Made by a program: the position numbers and the translations under genes. DNA of 33,102 nt from an uncultured Planctomycetaceae bacterium (GTDB lineage Bacteria; Planctomycetota; Planctomycetia; Planctomycetales; Planctomycetaceae): the NCBI GenBank assembly GCA_903924405.1, contig CAIYBH010000258.1, forward strand, positions 1-33,102. The letters are read 5' to 3'. The notes under the pieces are model-generated. The model was given only the letters and a program-made list of their open reading frames with translations. It was not told the origin of the DNA and searched no databases. Below are positions 23,027-31,651 of this stretch, piece by piece. The stretch's first letter is position 1. Every line of letters starts with the position of its first letter.

Positions 23027-25453
23027 ATGCTGCAGTTTTTTCTTAACCCATGGATGTTGACAGGGCTGCTGGGTATCTCTCTGCCAATCATCGCACATCT
23101 ACTCAGCCGACGACGTTTCGACGTGGTCGAGTGGGGGGCTATGCAGTTTCTGAATCCGTCCCGAAAGACACGGCGACGACTCAGACTCGAAGAACTCCTT
23201 CTGCTCCTGCTTCGAATCGGACTCGTCGCTGCCATCGTGCTCGCCGCGACACGGCCCTGGATCCCGGGCGGCTGGCTGTCGGGCTACCGTTCGTCCGGAT
23301 CCCGCGCCGTCGTCCTGATCATCGATGGTTCCAATTCCATGTCACGGACCGATGGTGTCAACACCCTCCATCTCCGGGCAATCCGGCGCGCCACCGAGTT
23401 TCTGCAGTCTCTTGGCAGTGACGATTCGGTCGCCGTCATCGACGCCCGTGACCAACCCGTCGCGCTGGTACCATCACCGCTCAGCGATCTTCAGACCGTG
23501 ACTGCGGAACTCTCCAGAATCCCATCCCCGGCCGGTGCGTGTGCCATCCTCCCGGCACTCGAAAAAGCCATCGGAATTCTGGGCCGCTCCAGTGCTGCTA
23601 CCCGTGAGATTGTCGTGTTCTCCGATCAGCAGGGAAACAATTGGCACACTCAGCAGGAAGCCGACTGGAAACGGTTTGACGAACTCCTGCAACTCCCGGC
23701 CGTGCGGCCACGTGTCTGGATGGTTGATGTCAGCTCTCAATCGGCCCCCGTCCGACGAAATCTGGCCGTAGGCAAAGTCACCATCTCCCGCGAAACAACC
23801 GTTCCGGGCTTTCCCGTGCGAATCCGGACAGACATTCGCAACTCCTCCGACACCGAAGCGTCCGTTCCTGTGAGACTTCTGCTGGATGGTCAACCGCTGG
23901 CCGGTCAGCAGCAGCAAACCAGCATCGCCGCAAACTCAGAAACTCGAGTGGAATTCGAGTACACGCTGCGGACCGCCGGCAGCCACGTTCTCAGTATCGA
24001 AGCCGCCCCCACAGACGACGCATGGACCATCGATAACACCCGCCATGTCGCCATCCAGGTGGAGCCATCACTTCCCGTGCTGTTGATCAACGGCAGCAGT
24101 TCGTCCGTCACGTCAGATCAGGACACCTACTTCTCACAACTTGCCTTCTCCTCAATCGAAGACGGTACGCCCTGGGTCACTACCCGCGTCCTTGACGCCG
24201 CCGAAGTTCAGCCAGCCGATTTTTCCAGCGTCTCCGCAGTCATCTGCTGTAATGTTGCCAGACTCTCACCGGCAGCGTCCTCCGCACTCGCAGAGTTCGT
24301 CGCCCAGGGAAACGGACTCATCATCGCTTGTGGGCCTGCAACCACGGCGGAGTCATTCGACGCCTGCTTCGTTCAGTCCGGCTTGATGACTCCACTTCAG
24401 GTGGTCAGGAATCGGGACGCCGCGCCCCAGGCAGCTGAACTTGTGCACGTCGCCCCTTTGTCCATCCAACCCGGCTGGCTCGAACGATTTCGCTCTGACC
24501 CATCACGCAGCTTTCTCAAAGCCGCATTTCAACGGTGGACCGTGTTTCGCTCTGGCCCCACGTCGGCAACTCCACCTGCGTCCGTCACAAAGGCTGCTGC
24601 CAACGCACAGTCGGATGCCGGCAATCCCCCGGCAACTCCTGCACCAACAACATCCGCACCAACAACATCCGCAGCGTCAACACAGTCATCGCCACCTGTC
24701 GTGCTCGCTCAGTTGACTTCCGGTGACCCACTGCTCATGGAACTGCGATATGGTAAAGGCTGCGCACTGCTCCTCACCAGCACACTCAATCGCCTCTGGA
24801 ATGACCTGCCCACGCGTGCCGATTTCGTCCCTTTCCTTCATGAGGCCATTTTTCATACCACATCAGTCCGAAATTCTCGCAATGTGATGGCTGGCGAGTC
24901 ACTTATGATGACAGCCCCAGGGCCGCTGGAATCAGGAAAAAGGCAGAGACCGGAAAGTGCCACGTCAGACACGGCTCAGATGAATAACGATTCGCCACCC
25001 AGCGAACTCCAGCCACCACTGCGATTCCGGTTTGTAACCCCCGATGGTCAGGTCAGAGAACCCGAATCAGATGCCGGCAATTCACCGCCGACCGGCATCC
25101 TCCCGGGACCCGTCATTCCCGGGATCTACAAAGGAACCGTGTTCAGCGATGATGACAACGCCCTCGCGGAACAGTCGTTTGTCGTCAACTACGATCCTTC
25201 CGAGGATCAATATGAAGCACTCACACCCGATGATCTGGCCCGACTCACCACAAACGATCGCGTTCGCTTCACAGATTCACTCGAAGAACTTCGCAAACGC
25301 ATGTACGGCAAAGAATCCATTACCGAACTCTGGGCCGCGCTGATCAACATCTTTCTGCTGTTCCTCGTTGCAGAACTGCTGCTGACACGACGCATCATTC
25401 TGCGTGGACACGGCGCCGATTCCGCAGTGCCCGACCCCACGCAACCTGTCTGA
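23027..25453 (+). CDS. BatA/VWA-domain membrane protein
   Basis: The 808-residue protein starts with the BatA N-terminal region (NPWMLTGLLGISLPIIAHLLSRRR, then a second membrane segment near 55-78). A von Willebrand A domain (about 93-260) follows with MIDAS motif DGSNS at residues 100-104 (Asp100, Ser102, Ser104). A CARDB-like beta domain (about 265-370) and a glutamine-amidotransferase-like alpha/beta region come next. A Thr/Ser/Ala/Pro linker includes a PTTSAPTTSA repeat, and a membrane helix lies close to the C-terminus (LWAALINIFLLFLVAELLL). Such proteins are common in planctomycetes, usually next to a MoxR ATPase and a DUF58 protein; neither is in the window. The role is probably metal-dependent protein binding at the inner membrane; the partner is unknown. 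The ATG at 23027 fits the conserved N-terminus. Confidence 0.88.
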   Translation: MLQFFLNPWMLTGLLGISLPIIAHLLSRRRFDVVEWGAMQFLNPSRKTRRRLRLEELLLLLLRIGLVAAIVLAATRPWIPGGWLSGYRSSGSRAVVLIIDGSNSMSRTDGVNTLHLRAIRRATEFLQSLGSDDSVAVIDARDQPVALVPSPLSDLQTVTAELSRIPSPAGACAILPALEKAIGILGRSSAATREIVVFSDQQGNNWHTQQEADWKRFDELLQLPAVRPRVWMVDVSSQSAPVRRNLAVGKVTISRETTVPGFPVRIRTDIRNSSDTEASVPVRLLLDGQPLAGQQQQTSIAANSETRVEFEYTLRTAGSHVLSIEAAPTDDAWTIDNTRHVAIQVEPSLPVLLINGSSSSVTSDQDTYFSQLAFSSIEDGTPWVTTRVLDAAEVQPADFSSVSAVICCNVARLSPAASSALAEFVAQGNGLIIACGPATTAESFDACFVQSGLMTPLQVVRNRDAAPQAAELVHVAPLSIQPGWLERFRSDPSRSFLKAAFQRWTVFRSGPTSATPPASVTKAAANAQSDAGNPPATPAPTTSAPTTSAASTQSSPPVVLAQLTSGDPLLMELRYGKGCALLLTSTLNRLWNDLPTRADFVPFLHEAIFHTTSVRNSRNVMAGESLMMTAPGPLESGKRQRPESATSDTAQMNNDSPPSELQPPLRFRFVTPDGQVREPESDAGNSPPTGILPGPVIPGIYKGTVFSDDDNALAEQSFVVNYDPSEDQYEALTPDDLARLTTNDRVRFTDSLEELRKRMYGKESITELWAALINIFLLFLVAELLLTRRIILRGHGADSAVPDPTQPV

Positions 25454-25646
25454 ACCAGACTACTGACCCCGGACGGCAGATTGTCACCCAGTCTCACCAC
25501 CTGGCATACTCATTCGCCCTGAAACACAGTCCCAACGTCACCAGCCTGACCATTCTGATGCCGACCGCAGACTGTCCACAGCAACCCGCCACTCAGCAGA
25601 GGCACTGCCGGTGGTCGCCCGATTCCAACACCCGCAGGTCGCATCC

Positions 25647-28600
25647 TCAGTGCTGCCCAGAGCCCGACGTGCCACCATCGTCCGATTCCTCATCCTCCGG
25701 TAATCCAGCCGCAAACCAGGGGTAAATCGCGGGGACAACCAAAGACGTCAACAACGTGGAAGTCACCAATCCCCCAATTACCACGGTGGCCAGCGGGCGC
25801 TGCATCTCCGCACCGTCACTCGTGGAAAGTGCCATCGGCAGAAATCCAAGACTCGCCACAAACGCCGTCATCAGGACCGGTCGCAGTCGGGACAAAGCGG
25901 TTTCCCGCGTAGCTTCATGCAGAGGGATCTTTCGCCGACGCAGATGTTCAGCCGCGCTGACCCACACCAGACCATTCAATACCGCCACGCCGAACAAAGC
26001 AATGAACCCCACGCCCGCCGAAATACTGAACGGCATTGCCCGCAACTTCAACGCATAGATCCCTCCGCTGGCCGCCATCGGAACAGCCAGAAAGATCAAC
26101 ATGGCCAGTCGAGTTGATTTGAAGGACGTATACAACAGCAGAAAGATCAACAGCAGAACCACCGGGGTGATCAGCATCAAACGCAGACTGGCGGACTGCA
26201 GGTTTTCAAAGTCTCCCCCCCAACGCACCTCATATCCGGTCGGAATCGTGACCTGCCGCGTTACTGCAGTCTGTGCCTCAGCAACAAATGTTGCCACATC
26301 CCGCCCTCGAACATTTGCCGACACAAACGTTCGTCGACGATTCGACTCATGCTCGACGGAAGGCGGAGTCTCCTCAATCTTCACGTCGGCCAACTCTTCC
26401 AGCGGTACCGGGCTTCCACCAGCTTCGCCCACGGGCAACTGCTTCAGCTTTTCTATATCTGTTCTCCATCCCTCCGGGATACGCACCTGAATGGGAAATC
26501 GCGCCCGCCCCTCGAAAATGGTTCCAACCTCACGTCCCCCCAGAGCCTCAACCACATTCATCACCTGTCGCGCATCGATACCATAGTGCGCCATCGCATT
26601 GCGATCCGGAACAATGGTCACCGTGGTCAGGTTCGCCTGATAGTCCGCCTTGACGTCGACAGCGCCCGGAATTCCTCGCAGAGTCTGCTCAATTTCGCCT
26701 GAAAGCCGCGCTAATTCCTCCAGATCATCACCGTACAACAGAACTGCGACATCCGCTTTGACACCAGCGACAAGCTCATCCACCCGCATTTCAATCGGCT
26801 GAGTAAATCCGAAGGCAACCCCCGGAATCTTCTGATTCAGCAAATCCGAAATCTCCTGAATCAAGTCATCACGCGTCACCCCCGGACGCCACAATGAGCG
26901 GTCCTTCAGCATCACCCAGATATCCGTCTGATGCACCCCCATCACGTCATTGGCAATTTCCGGACGCCCTGTCTTGCAGAAAACTGTCTGCACTTCCTGA
27001 AAATTCACCAACTCCTGCTCGATCTGCTGAGACATCGTGATTGCCCCCTCCAGTGAGGCACTTGGCAGCCGGACCGCCTCAATCAGCAGGTCCCCTTCCT
27101 CTAGCCGCGGCATGAACTCCGCGCCAAGATGCATTGCCACCGGAATACTGGTGCCAAAAACCGCAAGCGCGATGAGTGTGGTGATCCCCGGATGAGCGAT
27201 CGCGCGGTAAACAACCGGCCGATAAAACCACTTGATCCAGCGGACCAGAAACACGTCCTTATCCTTCATCGTCTTCGGCAGCGCAAGCGATGCCATCGCC
27301 GGCATGAAGGTCATCGACAGAATCAGTGACCCGAACAGCGCGAACAGTACCGTCAACGCCATCGGCCGAAACAATTTCCCCTCCGTGCCCTCCAACAAAA
27401 GAATCGGAAGGTACACAATCGAAATAATCAACTCCCCGAACATCGTCGGCTTGCGAACTTCTATCGCCGCATCACGAATCACATCCGTGTGACTGCGACC
27501 GGTCGTATTATGAGAAATCCTGTGGATACAGTTCTCAATCATAATCACCGAAGAATCCACAATCAGTCCGAAGTCAATGGCCCCGAGACTCATCAGACTG
27601 GCCGTCACACCAAACGCCTGCATCATGCTCGTCGCAAACAGCATCGACAGCGGAATTGCCAGCGCGGTAATCACACCCGCACGGAAACTCCCCAGCATCA
27701 CCAGCAACACAAGAATCACCAGTGCCCCGCCCTCAAACAGGTTCTTCACCACTGTTTTCAGCGTTCGACCAATCAATGCGGAACGGTCATAGGTAATCTC
27801 CAGCCGCACTCCCTCCGGCAGCGTCTTTTCAATTTCCGCAATTCGCTCCTGCACTCGTCCCACAACTTCACGGGAGTTCGCTCCGATCAGCATCATCACC
27901 AACCCGGTCACCGCTTCACCTCGCGCATCCCGTGTCACCGCGCCCTGTCGTGTCATCGGGGCGATCTGCACATCGGCCACATCCTGAATCAGTAACGGAG
28001 TGCCCGCCGCTTCACGACGAATCACAATCTGCTGAAGATCCTCGATCCCCGTCACCAGCGCCTGACCACGCAGAAATCGCTGCTCGCCATGATGAACAAT
28101 ATAACCGCCACCCGCAGACACGTTGTTGTCTTCAATCGCCTGAAACAATTGATCGAAAGTTACCGAATAGCTGTTCATCAGATCCGGATCAGGCTGGATC
28201 TCAAATGTCTTGTAATAGCCCCCATGAGTATTGATCTCCGTCACTCCGGGAACCTCACGCAGTCGCGGGGCCACGTCCCACTCAAGGATCGTCCTCAACT
28301 CCTGCGCCGCATAGTTCTCGCCGCGAACTTCAAACTGCAGAATCTCTCCCAGGGCCGTCGTCAACGGACCAAGCTCCGGTGTCCCATACCCATTCGGAAT
28401 CAGTGATGCCGCTGAACTCAGCCGCTCCGCCACCAACTGACGCGCTCGGTAAATGTCCGTCCCTTCATTGAAGACAATCGTCACCACCGAAATTCCAAAG
28501 CGGGAGATACTCCGCAATTCCTCAACGCTCGGCAGACCGCCCATCGTCACTTCCACAGGCTGAGTGACGTAGCGCTCAACCTCCACCGGCGAAAGCGATC

Positions 28601-28760
28601 CCGCATCCGTGATCACAGTGACCTGCACGTTGGTCATGTCCGGAACGGCATCAATCGGAAGTCTGAGAGCAGCATTGACCCCGGCAAGGGCCATCAATGC
28701 CGTGCCCACCAGCACAAGGAAACGATTCTCCAGAGTAATCCGGATCAGTTGAGCCAGCAT
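25647..28760 (-). CDS. czcA: heavy-metal RND efflux pump, CzcA type
   Basis: This inner-membrane proton-driven transporter belongs to the HME family of RND pumps, exporting divalent metals with an adaptor and an outer-membrane channel. The 1037-residue protein has the expected 12-helix layout with two large periplasmic loops; TM1 starts at the N-terminus (RFLVLVGTALMALAGV) followed by LPIDAVPDMTNVQV. TM4 reads DFGLIVDSSVIMIEN with Asp396, Asp402 and Glu409 at the spacing of the proton-relay acids in CzcA, which favours Zn/Co/Cd or Ni/Co over the Cu/Ag CusA type. Exact metal choice cannot be settled by eye. The ATG at 28760 begins at the usual position. The adaptor gene is 103 bp upstream. No outer-membrane channel gene (CzcC) is in the window. 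Confidence 0.93.
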   Translation of the reverse strand: MLAQLIRITLENRFLVLVGTALMALAGVNAALRLPIDAVPDMTNVQVTVITDAGSLSPVEVERYVTQPVEVTMGGLPSVEELRSISRFGISVVTIVFNEGTDIYRARQLVAERLSSAASLIPNGYGTPELGPLTTALGEILQFEVRGENYAAQELRTILEWDVAPRLREVPGVTEINTHGGYYKTFEIQPDPDLMNSYSVTFDQLFQAIEDNNVSAGGGYIVHHGEQRFLRGQALVTGIEDLQQIVIRREAAGTPLLIQDVADVQIAPMTRQGAVTRDARGEAVTGLVMMLIGANSREVVGRVQERIAEIEKTLPEGVRLEITYDRSALIGRTLKTVVKNLFEGGALVILVLLVMLGSFRAGVITALAIPLSMLFATSMMQAFGVTASLMSLGAIDFGLIVDSSVIMIENCIHRISHNTTGRSHTDVIRDAAIEVRKPTMFGELIISIVYLPILLLEGTEGKLFRPMALTVLFALFGSLILSMTFMPAMASLALPKTMKDKDVFLVRWIKWFYRPVVYRAIAHPGITTLIALAVFGTSIPVAMHLGAEFMPRLEEGDLLIEAVRLPSASLEGAITMSQQIEQELVNFQEVQTVFCKTGRPEIANDVMGVHQTDIWVMLKDRSLWRPGVTRDDLIQEISDLLNQKIPGVAFGFTQPIEMRVDELVAGVKADVAVLLYGDDLEELARLSGEIEQTLRGIPGAVDVKADYQANLTTVTIVPDRNAMAHYGIDARQVMNVVEALGGREVGTIFEGRARFPIQVRIPEGWRTDIEKLKQLPVGEAGGSPVPLEELADVKIEETPPSVEHESNRRRTFVSANVRGRDVATFVAEAQTAVTRQVTIPTGYEVRWGGDFENLQSASLRLMLITPVVLLLIFLLLYTSFKSTRLAMLIFLAVPMAASGGIYALKLRAMPFSISAGVGFIALFGVAVLNGLVWVSAAEHLRRRKIPLHEATRETALSRLRPVLMTAFVASLGFLPMALSTSDGAEMQRPLATVVIGGLVTSTLLTSLVVPAIYPWFAAGLPEDEESDDGGTSGSGQH

Positions 28761-28863
28761 AGGGAAGCAATCCGTGAAGAAATAAGCAGATAATTACCGA
28801 GGCCACGCGATCATGAATACTGTCAACCGTCAGCCGCTAACTTGTCGCGACCACTCGCCATGA

Positions 28864-30357
28864 CTACTCAGCTTCCCCGAGCAGCAATTCACTTTTCAGA
28901 AAAAAACCACCCTCTGAGATCACTCGATCCCCCGACTTTAACCCGGCAAGAACCTCGATCACACCATTCGTCCGCACTCCCGGTTCAATGTCCACTCGCT
29001 GATACGCATGCTCACCGACAGGGACAAACACAAACGGTTTTCGGTCGTGCTCCAGCAGTGCCCCCTCCGGAATCGTCAACACCATCCGACGGTCCGTCAC
29101 CGGAATCGCCACACGCACAAACATTCCCGGACGGAGCCGACCATCTGCATTATCAATCAGCGAAACCAGCGGAACGGCATTGGTCGCCGGATCTACCTCA
29201 CGGCCCGCAAAATGCACGACTGCCTCTCGTGACTCCACGCCCTCAATTTCCGTCACCACCCGCACTGTGTCGCCCGGCTGAAGTCGCAGCGCACGCCATT
29301 CACGCTGCCGCAAATCCGCAGACACCCAGAGCGTTGTTGTGTCGGCCAGAACCATCAACGATTCACCCGCCTCCACTCGCTCCGTCGATGAGACGCGGCA
29401 CTCTTCAATCGTTCCGGAAAATGGAGCTTTCAATTTGATCAGTGACAACTGCTCTGGACCAGCCTCCTCGCCCATCGTCTCCAGTAGTGGCTCACTTTCC
29501 GGTGACTCCACCGCTGCCCCCAGAAGCGTCCGAACCTGCTGCAGACTCACTCGCAACCGGCGCTCAGCATCCTGAACCTTCGCCTCCGACTGCAGTCGCG
29601 TCTGGTTCGCCAGAAACGTCCGCTCCTCCATCGCCGATGTCAAACGGGCCTCAAACTGATCACGATTCGCTTTTCGCTCACTCACCACCTTTGCCGGCAC
29701 AACGCCATTTGCCGCATTTTCTTCTGCTGCTCGCAACTGCGTCTCGGCAAGCAACAGGTCCGAGTACCCCGAAAGCAACACCTCACGCGCATTCCCCAGC
29801 ACTATCTTCTGAAATTGAGTCCGTATCTGATCGACCGTCTTCCGATTTCGAATGGCCTCCGACAACTGACTCAACCCCTCAAAGGTCGACTTCTCCCAGT
29901 CCCGGCTTTCCATTGCCAGCCGCAATTCGGCCTGACGCTGCAAAACGTTCGCTCGCGCATCGCCTACCTCAGGACTGCTGATCTCAATCAACACGTCCCC
30001 CTTCTCGACTCGCTGCCCCGGTTTGACAGCAAGACGCGAAATAATTCCATCCGTCGCCGATCGCACAAGAATGTGACGACGATCGTCATACTGAATCCGC
30101 CCGGGCACCAGATGCTCATGCAACAACTCAGTCGTTTCCGCTGTCCCCTCCACAAACCTCGCGTTAGTAACTTTGTCTGCAGTCAACTCGACACGGGAGG
30201 TCTCTGCAGAAGGTGCCACAGACTCAACTCTCTCCGCAGACGTTTCTGCCAGAGTGTCCCCTGCAGGTGTTCGCCCCCACGTCCACCAGATGACTCCGCA
30301 AGATCCACCAATGGCCACGGTGGAAAATAAAAGCGTACGCAGTATTGAGGATTTCAT
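28864..30357 (-). CDS. RND efflux periplasmic adaptor (CzcB/CusB-like)
   Basis: This is a membrane-fusion protein linking the RND pump to an outer-membrane channel. The 497-residue form has an N-terminal membrane anchor or signal (SSILRTLLFSTVAIGGSCGVIWWTWG). The first barrel-sandwich half is HILVRSATDGIISRLAVKPGQRVEKGDVLIEISSPEV. A long alpha-hairpin of about 170 residues follows, then the second sandwich half (LIKLKAPFSGTIEECRVSSTERVEAGESLMVLAD) and beta-barrel and membrane-proximal domains (IPEGALLEHDRKPFVFVPVGEHAYQRVDIEPG). I chose the ATG at 30357 because it begins the anchor; the frame is open to 30495 but those residues look uncoded. It is followed by the pump gene on the same strand. 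Confidence 0.92.
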   Translation of the reverse strand: MKSSILRTLLFSTVAIGGSCGVIWWTWGRTPAGDTLAETSAERVESVAPSAETSRVELTADKVTNARFVEGTAETTELLHEHLVPGRIQYDDRRHILVRSATDGIISRLAVKPGQRVEKGDVLIEISSPEVGDARANVLQRQAELRLAMESRDWEKSTFEGLSQLSEAIRNRKTVDQIRTQFQKIVLGNAREVLLSGYSDLLLAETQLRAAEENAANGVVPAKVVSERKANRDQFEARLTSAMEERTFLANQTRLQSEAKVQDAERRLRVSLQQVRTLLGAAVESPESEPLLETMGEEAGPEQLSLIKLKAPFSGTIEECRVSSTERVEAGESLMVLADTTTLWVSADLRQREWRALRLQPGDTVRVVTEIEGVESREAVVHFAGREVDPATNAVPLVSLIDNADGRLRPGMFVRVAIPVTDRRMVLTIPEGALLEHDRKPFVFVPVGEHAYQRVDIEPGVRTNGVIEVLAGLKSGDRVISEGGFFLKSELLLGEAE

Positions 30358-30669
30358 AGTTGACTTCCCGAGGCAAAAGGGGGAACCGCAGACTCTGACC
30401 GCGTTCATTACGCGACGAGTCACGCGAAACCCGTGAATCCCGTCAAACTCCGGCAGCATCCGCAACAAAGCGGCAGACGACACACCGGAACTCATTCACA
30501 ACGCCGAACCTGCGGAAGACGTCGACACAACAACACGTGACGGCTCGGCTCTCCGAGAACACGTTTGCTGCCGACACTGGACGTTCCATCACCCACAGGA
30601 ACTCATCCACGCCATACAGTGGAGCAGACCGACTTTAACGACGGCCACTCAACACCGAGTAATCAAACG
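30358..30669. other. gap between adaptor and Cys/His-rich gene
   Basis: 312 bp with no recognisable gene, terminator or clear promoter. Both flanking genes read leftward, so it may be a transcribed spacer. Confidence 0.4.
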
Positions 30670-31152
30670 CTAAATCACGTAAACGCACGTCAAGGTGCGC
30701 AAGGAGACGTCGAGGTGAATCGTCCCGAGAAATGTGCGTGCTCCACCAGGCGCCTGCTGCGTTCGCACTTTCACTTCCGTTGATGCGAAACAACCTTCAC
30801 GGCAGGCGTCACCACGCCACGCCGCTTCGCAACAGATCATGCCCGCAGAAAGTGTTCCCGCCGCAGCACACGCGAACAACGCCTGGTCGACACGTTCTGC
30901 AGGAACGTTCGGGGACGTATCACCTTCCCCATAAATGTCGCGAATAGTGGCAAAGTGCCAGTGCAGTCCGGAAGACTCCGTCCCTTTGCACACGCGATGA
31001 AAACACGACAAGTGCTGCGGCAACAGTCCTGACAGCCTCAATGACTCGTGATTATGCAGCAGCGGGATGGGACCGTTCCACGAACAGACGCACAACAGCA
31101 GACACATCAGTCGCTGCAGCAATTTGGCCTGATTCGTGGAAAAATAGGTCAT
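30670..31152 (-). CDS. small Cys/His-rich protein upstream of the metal-efflux genes
   Basis: This 160-residue protein of unknown family has a hydrophobic N-terminal segment (LLQRLMCLLLCVCSW) that could be a signal. His-rich spots follow: HNHE at 33-36, QHLSCFHRVC at 46-55 and GLHWHF at 62-67. There are about eleven Cys in total, including a Cys-Cys pair (107-108) and CREGC (117-121). Placement just ahead of an RND metal-export pair on the same strand, together with these potential ligands, suggests a metal-binding or sensing role; this is inference. I recall similar short His-containing proteins ahead of planctomycete RND operons but cannot verify it. The ATG at 31152 has only a weak GAG upstream. 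A spurious frame is possible. Confidence 0.55.
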   Translation of the reverse strand: MTYFSTNQAKLLQRLMCLLLCVCSWNGPIPLLHNHESLRLSGLLPQHLSCFHRVCKGTESSGLHWHFATIRDIYGEGDTSPNVPAERVDQALFACAAAGTLSAGMICCEAAWRGDACREGCFASTEVKVRTQQAPGGARTFLGTIHLDVSLRTLTCVYVI

Positions 31153-31651
31153 TCTACACTCTCAGATCCACCAACATTGGCTGCTGCATGAGCAAATCCG
31201 CCCAACTCAACAACTCAAAGATCCAGCAGGTATATTCGGAACAATACCACACCCGAATCATCAAACAAGAAAATCTGCGGCCTTCGAGCCCAAAATCCCT
31301 GGAGTCACAACCTGAATTCACCCCAAATAACCGGGAATCTATTTTTTCATACCAAATCGCGGGGTACCGCCTGAGTTCCCGGGGAAAACCGCAGGGCACG
31401 TTTTCCACCAGCATCCGCCCGTTCTCAGATGCTGAAATGCCTCAGCCATCCAACTCCAGTTGTCCGGCATCCTGAACACAATCCCCACGCCGGCCCCGAT
31501 ATTGCAGGCTCAGTATTTTCTGTCGGCATGACACTGCGCCCGAAGACTCTGACAGCTGAACCCGATGCCCCATGCATTCGTCGAATCTACAGCAACGGCA
31601 AGTCACAACAGCCCCCATCAGAATCTGTGATCCATGCCCGTGAAACCAGTC
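31153..31651. other. intergenic region between sulfatase end and metal-efflux genes
   Basis: 499 bp, more AT-rich than its surroundings, likely carrying the promoter for the leftward metal-efflux cluster. Besides the inverted repeat at 31229-31248 I see no gene and no clear terminator for the sulfatase gene. Confidence 0.5.
31229..31248 (-). promoter_or_regulatory. possible operator for the metal-efflux cluster
   Basis: GGTATATTCGGAACAATACC has 5-bp inverted arms (GGTAT/ATACC) with an imperfect interior. It lies about 77 bp upstream of the start of the Cys/His-rich gene, a reasonable place for an ArsR- or MerR-type metal sensor. No regulator gene is nearby in the window, and the match is weak. 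Confidence 0.25.
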
